Below, piece after piece: positions 43,902 through 53,546 of a stretch of DNA of 64,000 nt (its first letter is position 1; the number at the start of each line of letters is the position of its first letter). Source of the DNA: Anthracocystis setariae (taxonomy: Eukaryota; Basidiomycota; Ustilaginomycetes; Ustilaginales; Ustilaginaceae); NCBI GenBank assembly GCA_928724745.1, contig CAKMXJ010000018.1, positions 124,001 to 188,000 on the forward strand, read 5' to 3'. The position numbers and the translations under genes are program-made. Below the pieces are notes generated by a model, which was given only the letters and a program-made list of their open reading frames with translations, ran no database searches and was not told the origin of the DNA.

Positions 43902-45976
43902 TTCATACGCCGACCTAGGCCAGTAAGGCCCATGCGGGTGGAAGACTGAAGAACAGAATGAGAGAATGGTCACGTGCTAGGTAGGGAGCTGATCGGGGTA
44001 CCTCAGGGAGATCAGTTTCCGGCCGAGAGGTCAAGTGTGGGCGGTGTAAAGAGTGTCATCCCAGGATGGGCGTCGGGGTGTGGAAGGGGCGAGAAGACTG
44101 TGTCGACCAAGGAGCTCGAGCGACGTTTACTCTGGGGCAAAGTGCCCGAGTTGCTGACTAGTTGAGGTCTTTGTGCCTGTGTGGCCGGGCACTAGGTGGT
44201 AGGTGAGTTGTGAGGAGGCGCGGTGCTAGGGCCCCGAAGGCGGGGTTTTGACACGTTTCGCGCGCTTGGAGGAGGAGGAGTGAGGCTTGAGAGGCCGGGC
44301 AGGTTCTCTAAACATCCAGGCGGGCCCTCCAACGTCCAGCTGAAAGGCGGAGGGATCAAAGAACACTGTGGGAGGGCGAGGGTTGAGGACGAGATGGAAA
44401 CCTTTGCTCGGCTGTTCGGGATGTGCGATCCAAGTGGACTCGGTTTCGTGGGTCGGGCTGAAGACGTCGCCAGTGTGGATTTCCGTGTGCGGGGTCGCGT
44501 GGCGGTCATCAACAGCTGGTTCTTTGTTCGGGGAGGAGAATTGCTGGGGCGGGCTAGACGGAGGAGTGTTCAAGCCATGTCGGCAAGAAGCGGTCGCTTT
44601 AGAGGAAAGGCGGGTGCTGCGGTATGGTGTCCTTGTGAAACGCACGACGTGCATTCGGAATCCCGTTCTCAATTGGAATCTGACGCCTATATTCTTTATT
44701 CTTGTTTTATTCTTATTTTCTTGATTGGTTCCACACTACTTCTCCCACAGGGGACCCTGAATCCTCCTCCGACATGGCATGACGTTCCGAAATCCGCCGC
44801 GGGTGGCTTACAGGTTGGGTCGAACCTCACGATCGATCAAGAGGAATGCGCCTCTTCCATGTTATATATAGTGCTACAAACATGGGTCAGTGTAACGATC
44901 ACTCCAACGAACACGAACACATATATAGGGGTCCAGACTGGCCGCCTTTGTTGTTTCTGGTCAACAAGTCTGGCCCAAGGCCTACCGATACCCTGAGTCG
45001 TCAGGGGTTCAGTTCTTCAGGCTTGGTCGATTACGCGAGACTGCCGGTAGACAACGTCTTCACCTGCCGAACCTCTTGGCGGCTGTTTGCTGAATGACGC
45101 CGCAATGTTTGCGAAAAATTAGCCTCGCTCGAACAAACGCAACGGTCTCAACTGCATCTTGGCGAGCACGTTAGTGTACCGATAACCAACAGAGTAGAGA
45201 AACAGGTGGCCTTTGAGATCGGAGCGGTCAGCGAGATCTTTGAATTTTAGCCGCCCGAACCATTTTGTGAGCCACCACTTCGAAGGATCAAACAAGGCAG
45301 ATACCCATGGCAAAATGACTGCTCTCGTCCAAGCACTTGGTTTGGAGCTTCGTGCTACTGTGTAATCGTTTGGCCTTGCGTGGTTGTTACCCAGTCTTGA
45401 TCTCGATCGCGAGTTGACCGACAATAGCGGCTCGGATATAATAATCACATCCACAATGTCTGCTTTGCGTTCCTTTTGGTTCGGACAAGGTGCGTTGGGT
45501 TTGGCTCGATCTTGCGGGAGACCCAATTTGGCGCTTTGTGGCGGTGTTGTAGACGCAGCACGCCATGCTTCCATGCGATCCTGGCGGTTGGTTATCGTCA
45601 ACGCCATGTGCACGTTGCTTTCCAGCGCGATCGATCCAGACCACGCTGTTGCGTGCTGTTCTGTTCTTATCTCGGAAAATCATTTTCAACATCGAATCGC
45701 AGAATGTGCGTTCAACCGGATCGCACATTCATATCTCGGTCAAGTCTCGGTCTGGACATGTTGATTTGTGCAACCCACGCATCTCAAAGCACACTCTCTG
45801 ACAGCGATCAAGGAGAGTTTGTAAGTTAGTTGCAAGAGTCAAGGACAGTGGTGGTAAGTGCGATCAAGAGCGGAAAAGATCGACACAACAAAGCGACAGA
45901 GTCACACCATCATAGACAGGATGGTCAGAGAAAAAGATCAACAACAACGACTCGGGCTGCCCCACGAACGACATGA

Positions 45977-48076
45977 TTACATCTGGATATTGTAATCGTA
46001 CCTGTAGCACATTCTTCCGCCCCATGTGCCACTCTCAGGATTCAACAGATCCTCTACCTTGACATTCTCTGCGATCGGGTTGAAGTTGATCACATCCTCC
46101 TTCTTGGCGGTCCAGGGAGGATGCTGACCGTAGTTCTCCTGCAGCTTTGGACCGTGGAAAGCCATCTTGTTGTTGGGATCCTTCTTCTGCCATGCATCGT
46201 ACACATTATCCACAAACGTATGGTGTACATGAAACAGCGGATCGTTTGGACTGCTGGTGAGCCAAGCCAAATTACCGCCAATGCACGTATGCATCGCCAG
46301 GTGGGTCGAGATCTCGAGCGCCGAGGAGAAGTCGAAGAACTTGCCGCTGTTGTGTGTCTCGCCGAGACCGCGGACAAAGTTGGCGTTGATGAACGTCGTG
46401 CAATTGGAGCCAAAGTGAGGATTCGGAGTTTTGACGTCCATATTGTTGAACTGACGACAGAGGCGGTGGCGGAAGGGAGCGTTGTAGTAGTGGTCGGATA
46501 GTGCGCCATCCGTGACGGCTAGTCCAGTAGCCCACGGACAGTCTTTATTGTCACCCTGTCCGTTGGTACCCAATCCGTAATCGGGATCCGCATCGAAGAC
46601 GGCATTTGTCGACGGATCTTGTGCGGTCTTGGTCCAGTCTACCCAGGGAAGACCGAGAGGGAAGCCGCACTCGTGCAAGTCACGCTCGACCAGTACAGTA
46701 AAGCCTCGGTGGAATACGGTGAAGTAGGCGGTGAAGTGGACATACTTGACCATCCGGATGTGCAGTAGCGTCCAATCGTCAACCCGGTTCCATTGAGGAT
46801 CCGTCTTGAAGCGAGACGGTTTCTGACGCACGCACTTGATGGCATCAGCGAACGCTTTCTTCTCCTCCCTCGTCAGCGAAGAATATTCCTTCCGAATTAG
46901 GACTTGTTGACAGCCAGAATCGGTCGAGTCGAGACCAGCGAGCTGATTGGAACCATCTGTGTCAGACGATGCGAGCTTTGTCTGCACGGATTTCGGCATT
47001 GGACCATTGCTACCGGTAGGTAGAGTCTTGTTCTGCGCTTCCAAGGCAACTGCGAGAATATCGTTGGTAGCGTTCTGACTGAAGGTTCCGATGTTGAGAG
47101 CATTGACGTTGGCAGCGCCATCAGACTGATCGGCAGTGGCACCGTCGGCATCAGTCTTCGGCAGGAACTTTCCGTTGGGATCGTTCTCGAGACTAGGTGC
47201 TACAGACTGGAATTCGGGTCCGATACCAGGAGCCACCTTGCTATCAGGAACACCAGGAACAGTGTTCTGACCAGTGGTGGAAGGGGGCGTGCTTGGAGGA
47301 GTACCTGGAGCAGCTTTCTGACCAGGGGTGGGAGGAGTCTTGGCTGAAGGGTCACCAGGAGTGGGATTCTGACCAGTGGCAGGGGGAGGGGTATCTGGAA
47401 GAGCATTAAGATCCGTTTTCTGATCAGTAGTGCGAGAAGGAGTACCTGGAGCAGGCTTCTGCTCACCTGTGAAAAGAGCACCATCCTGACCGCCTGCGGG
47501 GTTCTGTGCATCGGCAGCTACTTCAGACCCACCAACTCCGGGAGCTGTCCCAGCCTCCACAGCTGGCTTCTGCTGGTCCTTCCCCCCATCATCGGGACCA
47601 GGCTTGATTTCCTGTGCATCGTTCATGGCCATCACGGGCATCACCATCCGCTTGGGCTCGCTGGATGAGACCACAACACTACCATTATCGCCGTCAGGCT
47701 TGGGCGAAAGCGCAGCACTATTCACCAGCTTGTTGGCGCATCGAATGAGCTTCTTATGCTGCCGATCGAGACGATCCTTGGCGGTTTGGGCCCAGCCTGG
47801 TGCCGGAGTCCAGGTATCGCTGCCGGGCAGCGTGTGCGATTTGAATCCCCACGTGTTGGGCGATAGGGAGAGCCAGGCAGATTCATTGTGTGGATCCGGG
47901 TTGGACTTGAGGAAGGCTCGGACTTTGGCGTGATCAGCCCGAGCGGAGGCAGAGTGGCCGATGCAGCGGAGGATACGCCTGGTTTTGGTGTGGGATGAGA
48001 GCGCGATAGAGGGGAGAGAGAAGAGGAGGAGCGAGGAGAGAAGGAGGAGGTGGAGGGAGGAAAAGTGCGCCCTCAT
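45977..48076 (-). CDS. Secreted tyrosinase (type-3 copper protein)
   Basis: Predicted copper monooxygenase oxidising phenols to o-quinones, as in melanin formation or peptide and phenol cross-linking. 699 residues from an ATG at 48076, with a clear signal peptide (HLLLLSSLLLFSLPSIALSS). Residues ~130-300 form a Pro/Gly/Thr-rich spacer with imperfect repeats around TGQNxxPGxP and TPGQKAAPGTPP. The copper domain is C-terminal. The CuA region is around residue 438 (LLHIRMVKYVHF, then FTVFHRGFTVLVERDL). The CuB region is around 590-620 (STHLAMHTCIGG, then NDPLFHVHHTFVDNVYDAW). The product ends at YRYDYNIQM, so there is no C-terminal lid domain. It is divergent from the repeat-peptide gene at 49246. 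Confidence 0.93.
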   Translation of the reverse strand: MRAHFSSLHLLLLSSLLLFSLPSIALSSHTKTRRILRCIGHSASARADHAKVRAFLKSNPDPHNESAWLSLSPNTWGFKSHTLPGSDTWTPAPGWAQTAKDRLDRQHKKLIRCANKLVNSAALSPKPDGDNGSVVVSSSEPKRMVMPVMAMNDAQEIKPGPDDGGKDQQKPAVEAGTAPGVGGSEVAADAQNPAGGQDGALFTGEQKPAPGTPSRTTDQKTDLNALPDTPPPATGQNPTPGDPSAKTPPTPGQKAAPGTPPSTPPSTTGQNTVPGVPDSKVAPGIGPEFQSVAPSLENDPNGKFLPKTDADGATADQSDGAANVNALNIGTFSQNATNDILAVALEAQNKTLPTGSNGPMPKSVQTKLASSDTDGSNQLAGLDSTDSGCQQVLIRKEYSSLTREEKKAFADAIKCVRQKPSRFKTDPQWNRVDDWTLLHIRMVKYVHFTAYFTVFHRGFTVLVERDLHECGFPLGLPWVDWTKTAQDPSTNAVFDADPDYGLGTNGQGDNKDCPWATGLAVTDGALSDHYYNAPFRHRLCRQFNNMDVKTPNPHFGSNCTTFINANFVRGLGETHNSGKFFDFSSALEISTHLAMHTCIGGNLAWLTSSPNDPLFHVHHTFVDNVYDAWQKKDPNNKMAFHGPKLQENYGQHPPWTAKKEDVINFNPIAENVKVEDLLNPESGTWGGRMCYRYDYNIQM

Positions 48077-49245
48077 GATGGTAGAAGCAAAAGGGCGAAG
48101 GTGTTTTTTTCGATTTGTGATGGGAAGGTGGAAAGGGATGGTGGATGAGGGAGAGGGAGAAGCAAAGTTGCTGGCTCAGTCTGGTTGCAAGGGATCCAAA
48201 GCATGAGCAAGCACGCACTCGGAACAATTGTGAGAGAAAGGAGGCGTGGGAGTGTAAAGAGGGGCTGATCGGTCAGCGCCTGGGAATTGGTGGGTGAGAT
48301 GAGATGAAGTCGTTGTCGTTGTCGAGGGAAAGTGTAGCTGGGTGGGCCGCGTCAATGAGGAAACAGAGAGGGTCGAGAAGTTTGTCTCAATATGAAGTGT
48401 ACCCCACTGGGGCTGCTCGGCAGCTCGATCGGCGGGGGCCGGGAACCTAAATATGAAGTTTCCCATAATACGGCTTGTCGCCACACATCCCACTGACGGC
48501 AACGTTCACCCACGCAGAACATTACGGCCCGTGCTGTCAAGACCTGCCTGTCCTCAACTTGACGCCGTAGCCCGGGGACTTGACCAAGGACGTCGGCGAG
48601 CTAGCGTACCTCAGATGATTCTCGGATGACTGAGAGTCGAAAGAATTGGTATCACGGTAGGAAGCAGGTATGTAATGCACCGACGGCGGTAGCAAGATAC
48701 GGTGCCGCCTCTTTTGGTGGCTCACTTTGTCACCATGCCCGCCATCATCCGTCAAATGATGTGGTGACACTACACATCATTACGCATACTGCTGGCGAGT
48801 GCGTATTACGGATATGCAGCCACAGCTCTCACGACAACGATTGGGCAAGGAAAGAGGGAGACGTCGATGCAAGAGCCTCGAGTGCGGTGGTGACTCGGGA
48901 CTAAGGATAGCGCCAACAGAATTGTGGTTACAGTACTGTACATCGACCCACCCAAAGCGCATTTCGCCAGCACCATGCCAGCCCGAATAATCACGCACCA
49001 TGCTTCTCAGCAAGCAGTGGGCAAGTTTGCATTACCACCGTTGCCCCTGGCATTCTCCGCCTTTGCGCGGGGACATTGTTCGATTGCGTGCTGTTTGATG
49101 GCGTGGACGCTTCGAACGACATACACGCAAGGAATATAAACCCCCCCTTGGTCATTCCTCATTCAACTCCCCTCTCCTCACAACTCCTTCTATCAGCTTT
49201 CTTGACAAAGAAAATCTCAACAACAACAAAAACAACACTGACAAG
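48077..49245. other. Divergent promoter region, tyrosinase gene and repeat-peptide gene
   Basis: 1.17 kb shared upstream region. It contains a palindromic CAGTACTGTACA motif (48930-48942) and a TATA-like box near the right end. No protein-like frame. Confidence 0.6.
49135..49140 (+). promoter_or_regulatory. TATA-like box upstream of the repeat-peptide gene
   Basis: TATAAA 106 bases before the start codon, followed by a pyrimidine-rich leader and an A-rich stretch just before the ATG. This layout suits a strongly expressed gene. Confidence 0.45.
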
Positions 49246-49652
49246 ATGGTGAAAATCCAGCAGTTCTTCGTTTTGCTTGCCATCGGTCTCGCAGGTGCCA
49301 ACCTCGTCTTGGCGGCGCCTGTCGGTAAGTTAACTTAGCCACGGTGATGGCAAAAAGGCGTAGATATGCGATTCAAGATGCTGATGTTTGATGTTGTTGC
49401 CTGTCTTTGCTTTCAGATGGACTTGAGGCGCGCAACTTTGGGCTTGAGCGTCGACTGCACGCCGGACACTCTCAAGAGCATGAGAACCCTGACCCCCCGC
49501 ACGGTGTTCTGAAGCGTCGTAATGAACCGGGTGCTTCTCACGTATCCAACGACCCTAACCACCCGCACCCGCACGGTGTTCTGGAGCGTCGTAATGGACC
49601 GGGTGCTTCTCACGTATCCAACGACCCTAACCACCCGCACCCGCACGCCTGA
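49246..49652 (+). CDS. Small secreted repeat protein with Kex2-type sites
   Basis: I model exons 49246-49324 and 49417-49652. The 92-base intron has donor GTAAGT and acceptor TTTCAG and joins in phase 1, giving 104 residues. Residues 1-24 are a signal peptide (QQFFVLLAIGLAGANLVLAA). Three units end in dibasic processing-type sites: a degenerate first unit after RR (38-39), then two near-identical units after KRR (59-61) and RR (84-85). The shared core is GASHVSNDPNHPHPH, rich in His, Pro and Asn and lacking Tyr and Cys. This is the layout of Kex2-processed repeat proteins, which include fungal mating pheromone-like, repellent and RiPP precursors. The actual role is unknown. It diverges from a secreted tyrosinase. 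Confidence 0.85.
49515..49649 (+). repeat. 72-base coding tandem repeat
   Basis: Two units (49515-49586 and 49587-49649, the second truncated by the stop) are almost identical at the DNA level. One clear amino-acid change (Glu/Gly) implies recent duplication or homogenisation. Confidence 0.9.
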
Positions 49653-49796
49653 GCGTTCACCCAGTCCGCCTGACCGGGCAACGATCTGAGCACATTATCG
49701 TTCTGCCTACCTCACTCGCATAGGGCGTGATATCGTCTGAGTGCCATTATTGCAATTTCATCTTTCCCCCCTTGATTTGTTTTTTTGATGTGAAAT

Positions 49797-50481
49797 TTAA
49801 ACGCGCTTCCAGTGACTGACGAGTTCGGCGATGCCGACTTCCTGGGCGGCCTTTTCGTCGTAATCCATCCACTCGCCATCATCAAATTCGACGTCGTCGA
49901 ACTTGGTACCGCTCTCGACACCCTTGCAGACCCAAACGCCACGTGGGTCGAAGGAGACCGGCTCAACACCGCGAAAATCGACCACACACAGCGTATGCCA
50001 CTCGGGCGCCGAGTCCACCTCGGCCTCAATAACGCGGTACACTCCTCCTCCTCCTCCTCCTCCTGCTGCGCCTGTGGGCGGCTCGTCGAATTTTGCCGAG
50101 GATTCCTTCTTACAAAACTAGCCGAGGGCGGAAGGGTTGGGAGGGAGTTAGTGAATAGAACCTCGGGGGGAAAAAAAGGGGGGGGGGGGGGGTGGGCTTA
50201 CGTTGCAGGAGATGACGAGGTTAGCTGAGCCGCGAGATCCTTTTGTCATATCGTGTTGGTCCGAAGGGGTGATACCGACAAGTTTGGGGTGGGTTTCGTG
50301 GCAGGCGGTACATTTGAGGTTGATCATGAGTGTGTGGTCCGGATCGGAGGGGGCGAGGCAAGTCACGCCGTTGAATTGCGCTTTGAGTTGCAGCGCAAGT
50401 CGCTAACACGCACGATAAGAGGGTGTCAGTAAAGTCAGCAGCACAAGATAGAGAGAGAGGGGTTGGGTGGCTTACCGGCAT
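49797..50481 (-). CDS. DUF866 / CxxC zinc-binding protein (UPF0587, C1orf123-like)
   Basis: Small cytosolic zinc-binding beta-sandwich family, widespread in eukaryotes and without an assigned reaction. I model a 6-base first exon (50476-50481, ATGCCG), then 50202-50402 and 49797-50117, giving 175 residues. The introns (73 and 84 bases) have GTAAGC donors and TAG acceptors, and phases agree. The zinc ligands are CTACHE and CNFCKK, the second split by the intron after CN. The family motif GSRGSANLVISC precedes it. The C-terminal half has VDFRGVEPVSFDPRGVWVC and an acidic segment ending VSHWKRV. A Gly run encoded by a GGA microsatellite sits in the middle. The second intron contains a G15 run. 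Confidence 0.92.
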
Positions 50482-50882
50482 TTTGAACACGATTGCTGAT
50501 GGTATTGGTGGTGGTGGGAAGAAGAAGGAGGAGGAGGAGGAGGAGGAGGGGAAGAGAAGCGTGTGAGCAAGGGGGAAAGGACAAAAATGGTGGAAAGTGT
50601 GGAGAATCGAATCGCGCCCGATTCCCGAGACCTGTTCAGTTGTGCAGCTCTGCTCATGCGCGGTTTCGAGCTGTCTTCATTCACGGCCACCCAGAGCAAA
50701 ACGGATGAGGAGTGCCTTATACTTTTCATCCACCTTACCTTACCCTGCTCCATTGATGGAAATGTGAGTGAGTGTAAGGTGGACGAAAAGTGCAAGGAAT
50801 TTCTTGGATATGCACGATGGTGATTAAGGAGGGAAACGTACTTTTTCCGGGGTCTAGGAAGGGTAACACACACACACACACA

Positions 50883-50938
<56 letters not shown>

Positions 50939-51002
50939 GTGGTCGCATCGTCGTTTATTGAATGGATCGCTTTGAGTGTTGATAGATACACGCATCAGAT
51001 GT
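50482..51002. other. Intergenic region with compound microsatellite
   Basis: Upstream of the DUF866 gene and downstream of the unidentified 847-residue gene. Contains GGA repeats (50527-50549) and the AC-to-CT compound repeat. Confidence 0.65.
50865..50935. repeat. (AC)n joined to (CT)n microsatellite
   Basis: AC tract followed by about 25 CT units, the same arrangement as at 5061-5162. Confidence 0.92.
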
Positions 51003-53546
51003 CTAGCCTTCACTTCGAGCCGGTAAAGCCAAGTCGAAGATATTACTGAATGCCCTCTTCCTCATCACTGGCCTCTCCGCATAACCTGGACCAGGAATAT
51101 AGATCGGACTGAGCAGCTCCGCCTTCTTTCGAGTCAAACTCCTTGATACAGCTTGACCCATTGCTTCAACTTCCCCAGCGAAACTCTGCGATCGAGCCAA
51201 CAGTGCTCCGGAAAGGCCTCGGGATGGGTCTGGCGCAGTCCAGTTGGATGCAGCCAGACATAGCAGTCTCATGCTTCCTGGACTTTCGAGTCTCTGCGCC
51301 AGATCCGCCCAGCCGGAAATGGGGTTCTGCAGGCTTGCAAATGCTGCTATAGAGGTTGGGGTTGGGATGCGGATCTGTGGCAGCGCCGACTCTGCCTTGG
51401 ATGTAATTTCTGCACCATCAGCTGGAGGCGATGGGGCTGTACGATGCTGCGGAATTGGCCAGTCGGAGCTCTGCAGCATCGACAGCGCGGATGAATCCAC
51501 CGACGCTTCCTCCTCGTCAAAGCTCTCACCACATTCTTCGTCTTGCAGAGTGCAAGTGATCGATCGCCTCCTACCAAGCTCGCCATCAATCCCACCATCC
51601 ACCCTCTCGACCCAATCGTCGTAGAAGAGTCCCGAAAGAGGTGGAGGGGAATGGAGCTTGTCCGGCTGTAGTCGCTGCGCGAGCTGGTTTACCGCTTCTT
51701 GCCACAAATGCTGGCTGGTAGTAGGCGGAGGTTGGAAGGATAAAGCCCTGGCTCGGTTTGTTCGGGTTGGGAATGTGGTCGTGGTTGGCGTGACAAGATC
51801 TCCCATCTCGTCGCCGTCTATGCGGGTGAGCAGATTCACCTGGGGCAGGTGCAACGTTTCTCCATCCCCCGCTTTCCATCCAGTTAGAGGGACCATGGAT
51901 GAATACGCTCGTCTCCTGCCCAACAGTGTAGGCTTGTTACTCGGTGGCGCGCGCTCGGGTGAAGTTGGGACCAGGATCCCAAGCGGGCTGAAATCGAACA
52001 CACTCGCTTGTGAGGATGAGGATGCGAGCGAAGAGACAGATCCACTCCTCCTTCTCCCAGATTCGGCAGCTTTGGCCTCACGCGTGACCTGTTGTCCCAA
52101 ATGAGAAAAGTGGGACCAAAACCTACGCCCAACGCTTTCTTGGTCATTGTCCGCATTCTCCGTGGGATGTGTGTGGTTGGGGCTCAGCGTGCTATAGAGA
52201 CTGGTAAGCCGGGTGGACTGAGAGGAATCGGAAAGAGAGGTGACGTTGGATGGATGCGAGGTGTGGCTAGAGGTCCGAGTTCCGGGGCTCTGGTGACGGG
52301 AATCTTTGGGTGACACGAGGAAAGCGCGGGCGGTGGTAGTAGTGAAAGGTTCCACCGATGTGAGAGGATGGGTTGAGGCGAGAGAGAGCGGGCGCAGATT
52401 CTTTCCCTTTCTGCTGAGATTCAATGACGACAGTGTCTGGCTGTTAGCCGGTGAGTACGGTAGAGGACTTTTGCGAGCTGGGCTTCGTGAAGGAGGAGGA
52501 AGACTGCGACTAGCTACCATTGCCGAACTTGCTCTTTTGGTGCTTGTTCTTGGCGAGATTGTCATTTCCGACTCTCTTCTATCCAATTGCAAAGCAACGA
52601 AATGTTCACCTTTGAGGATTGTGGCCCCTGCTCTCTCAGCAGTTCTGCTCGGCAGAGATCGAGCCTGTGATGAAGCAGCGACAGAGTACCTGATCGAAGC
52701 TGCGATGGGAAGCCCAGTCTGTGTGTACAGCAAGGGCATTGGGACCAGATTCTTGCTAGCCGGCAGAAGAAAGAATCTGCTGAAGGTGATTGTCCAACTT
52801 TCGGGAGTAAGGCGAGCGAGAGTGTTCGAGGGTAGCATCGAGACTGAGCTCAGGTCGAGGTAGCATTCGATATGGCTCGGAGTCTGGAGGACTAAATGTT
52901 CTCGAAAGAGATTAGTCTGGTCTTCGAGAGTTGGCAGTAATGGCAGGAGAAACGTCTTCTGTGCTGCATTTTCGCCATTCTGTACGGGCGACAGCAGAAT
53001 AGTCCAATCCGAAGGTGGTGGGGGAAGGAAAGATGATGGTTGCTGGATATGCTGGTGATGAATAGGAGAAATGCCAGGATCGGCGCCAATGTGCTGCTCC
53101 GTGTCCGAATAGTACTGTTCGAGCTCGTCTAGCCCTCTACCGAATGGATGACCTACAAACGGCGTTCCGAACCCTCTTCTCTGTTCCGGCTCTGCTTCTA
53201 TCTCTGCGATCGACGCAATGCTCGTGGCCCTAGAAGAGCTCGAGAGAAACGGTTTCGGCGCGCTCAATCCTCTGCTGGTCCTTGGTCTTGCGTCAAAATT
53301 CTTACTCGTCGCTGGGGGAAAGCAGAAGTCCCGATTGGGTTCGTCATGCTGCAGAGTTTCAGGCCGTGCTAACGAGGCTGTGTGGAGCCATGAGGAGAAG
53401 GACGACGAAGCAGAAGCGTCTTCCTCGCTGTGCAATTTCTGTAGCGAAGCATCCAAGCTGAGCTCGAGTGGAGCGGGCGAGGAGTGTTGCGCGCTGGAAC
53501 GAGACGAATTCGACGAAGAGATGGAAGAGGGCCGGAAACTGTTCAT
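51003..53546 (-). CDS. Unidentified Ser/Pro-rich protein
   Basis: 847 residues from the first ATG at 53546 (MNSFRPSSIS); the frame is open a little further upstream without an ATG. The ends and middle are Ser/Thr/Pro/Arg-rich. A more ordered block at about residues 180-320 has short hydrophobic strands (DWTILLSPVQNG, TFLLPLLPTLEDQTNLFREH, IECYLDLSSVSM, TITFSRFFLLP). This suggests a beta-rich domain. The C-terminus is conserved-looking and basic (RSLTRKKAELLSPIYIPGPG). No signal peptide or membrane segment is seen. I do not recognise the family. Confidence 0.74.
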   Translation of the reverse strand: MNSFRPSSISSSNSSRSSAQHSSPAPLELSLDASLQKLHSEEDASASSSFSSWLHTASLARPETLQHDEPNRDFCFPPATSKNFDARPRTSRGLSAPKPFLSSSSRATSIASIAEIEAEPEQRRGFGTPFVGHPFGRGLDELEQYYSDTEQHIGADPGISPIHHQHIQQPSSFLPPPPSDWTILLSPVQNGENAAQKTFLLPLLPTLEDQTNLFREHLVLQTPSHIECYLDLSSVSMLPSNTLARLTPESWTITFSRFFLLPASKNLVPMPLLYTQTGLPIAASIRYSVAASSQARSLPSRTAERAGATILKGEHFVALQLDRRESEMTISPRTSTKRASSAMVASRSLPPPSRSPARKSPLPYSPANSQTLSSLNLSRKGKNLRPLSLASTHPLTSVEPFTTTTARAFLVSPKDSRHQSPGTRTSSHTSHPSNVTSLSDSSQSTRLTSLYSTLSPNHTHPTENADNDQESVGRRFWSHFSHLGQQVTREAKAAESGRRRSGSVSSLASSSSQASVFDFSPLGILVPTSPERAPPSNKPTLLGRRRAYSSMVPLTGWKAGDGETLHLPQVNLLTRIDGDEMGDLVTPTTTTFPTRTNRARALSFQPPPTTSQHLWQEAVNQLAQRLQPDKLHSPPPLSGLFYDDWVERVDGGIDGELGRRRSITCTLQDEECGESFDEEEASVDSSALSMLQSSDWPIPQHRTAPSPPADGAEITSKAESALPQIRIPTPTSIAAFASLQNPISGWADLAQRLESPGSMRLLCLAASNWTAPDPSRGLSGALLARSQSFAGEVEAMGQAVSRSLTRKKAELLSPIYIPGPGYAERPVMRKRAFSNIFDLALPARSEG

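Larger units (their letters stand above)
41355..45976. other. Gene-poor 4.6 kb region
   Basis: No confident gene. The left part is the upstream region of the two-TM protein gene. It holds an (AGCC)n tract, an (AAGC)n/(TAGC)n tract, a T29 run, a compositionally distinct G-rich block (about 43900-44640) and several GTACTGTAC-like motifs. Short frames near 45119-45613 (-) and 45456-45764 (+) overlap each other and match nothing I know. One or the other could be a fragment of a small intron-containing gene. Confidence 0.5.

Noticed and set aside
45977..49652. Complete ustiloxin-type RiPP cluster
   Set aside because: Only a tyrosinase and a repeat precursor are present; no UstY/DUF3328 proteins are in the window and the repeat core lacks tyrosine.
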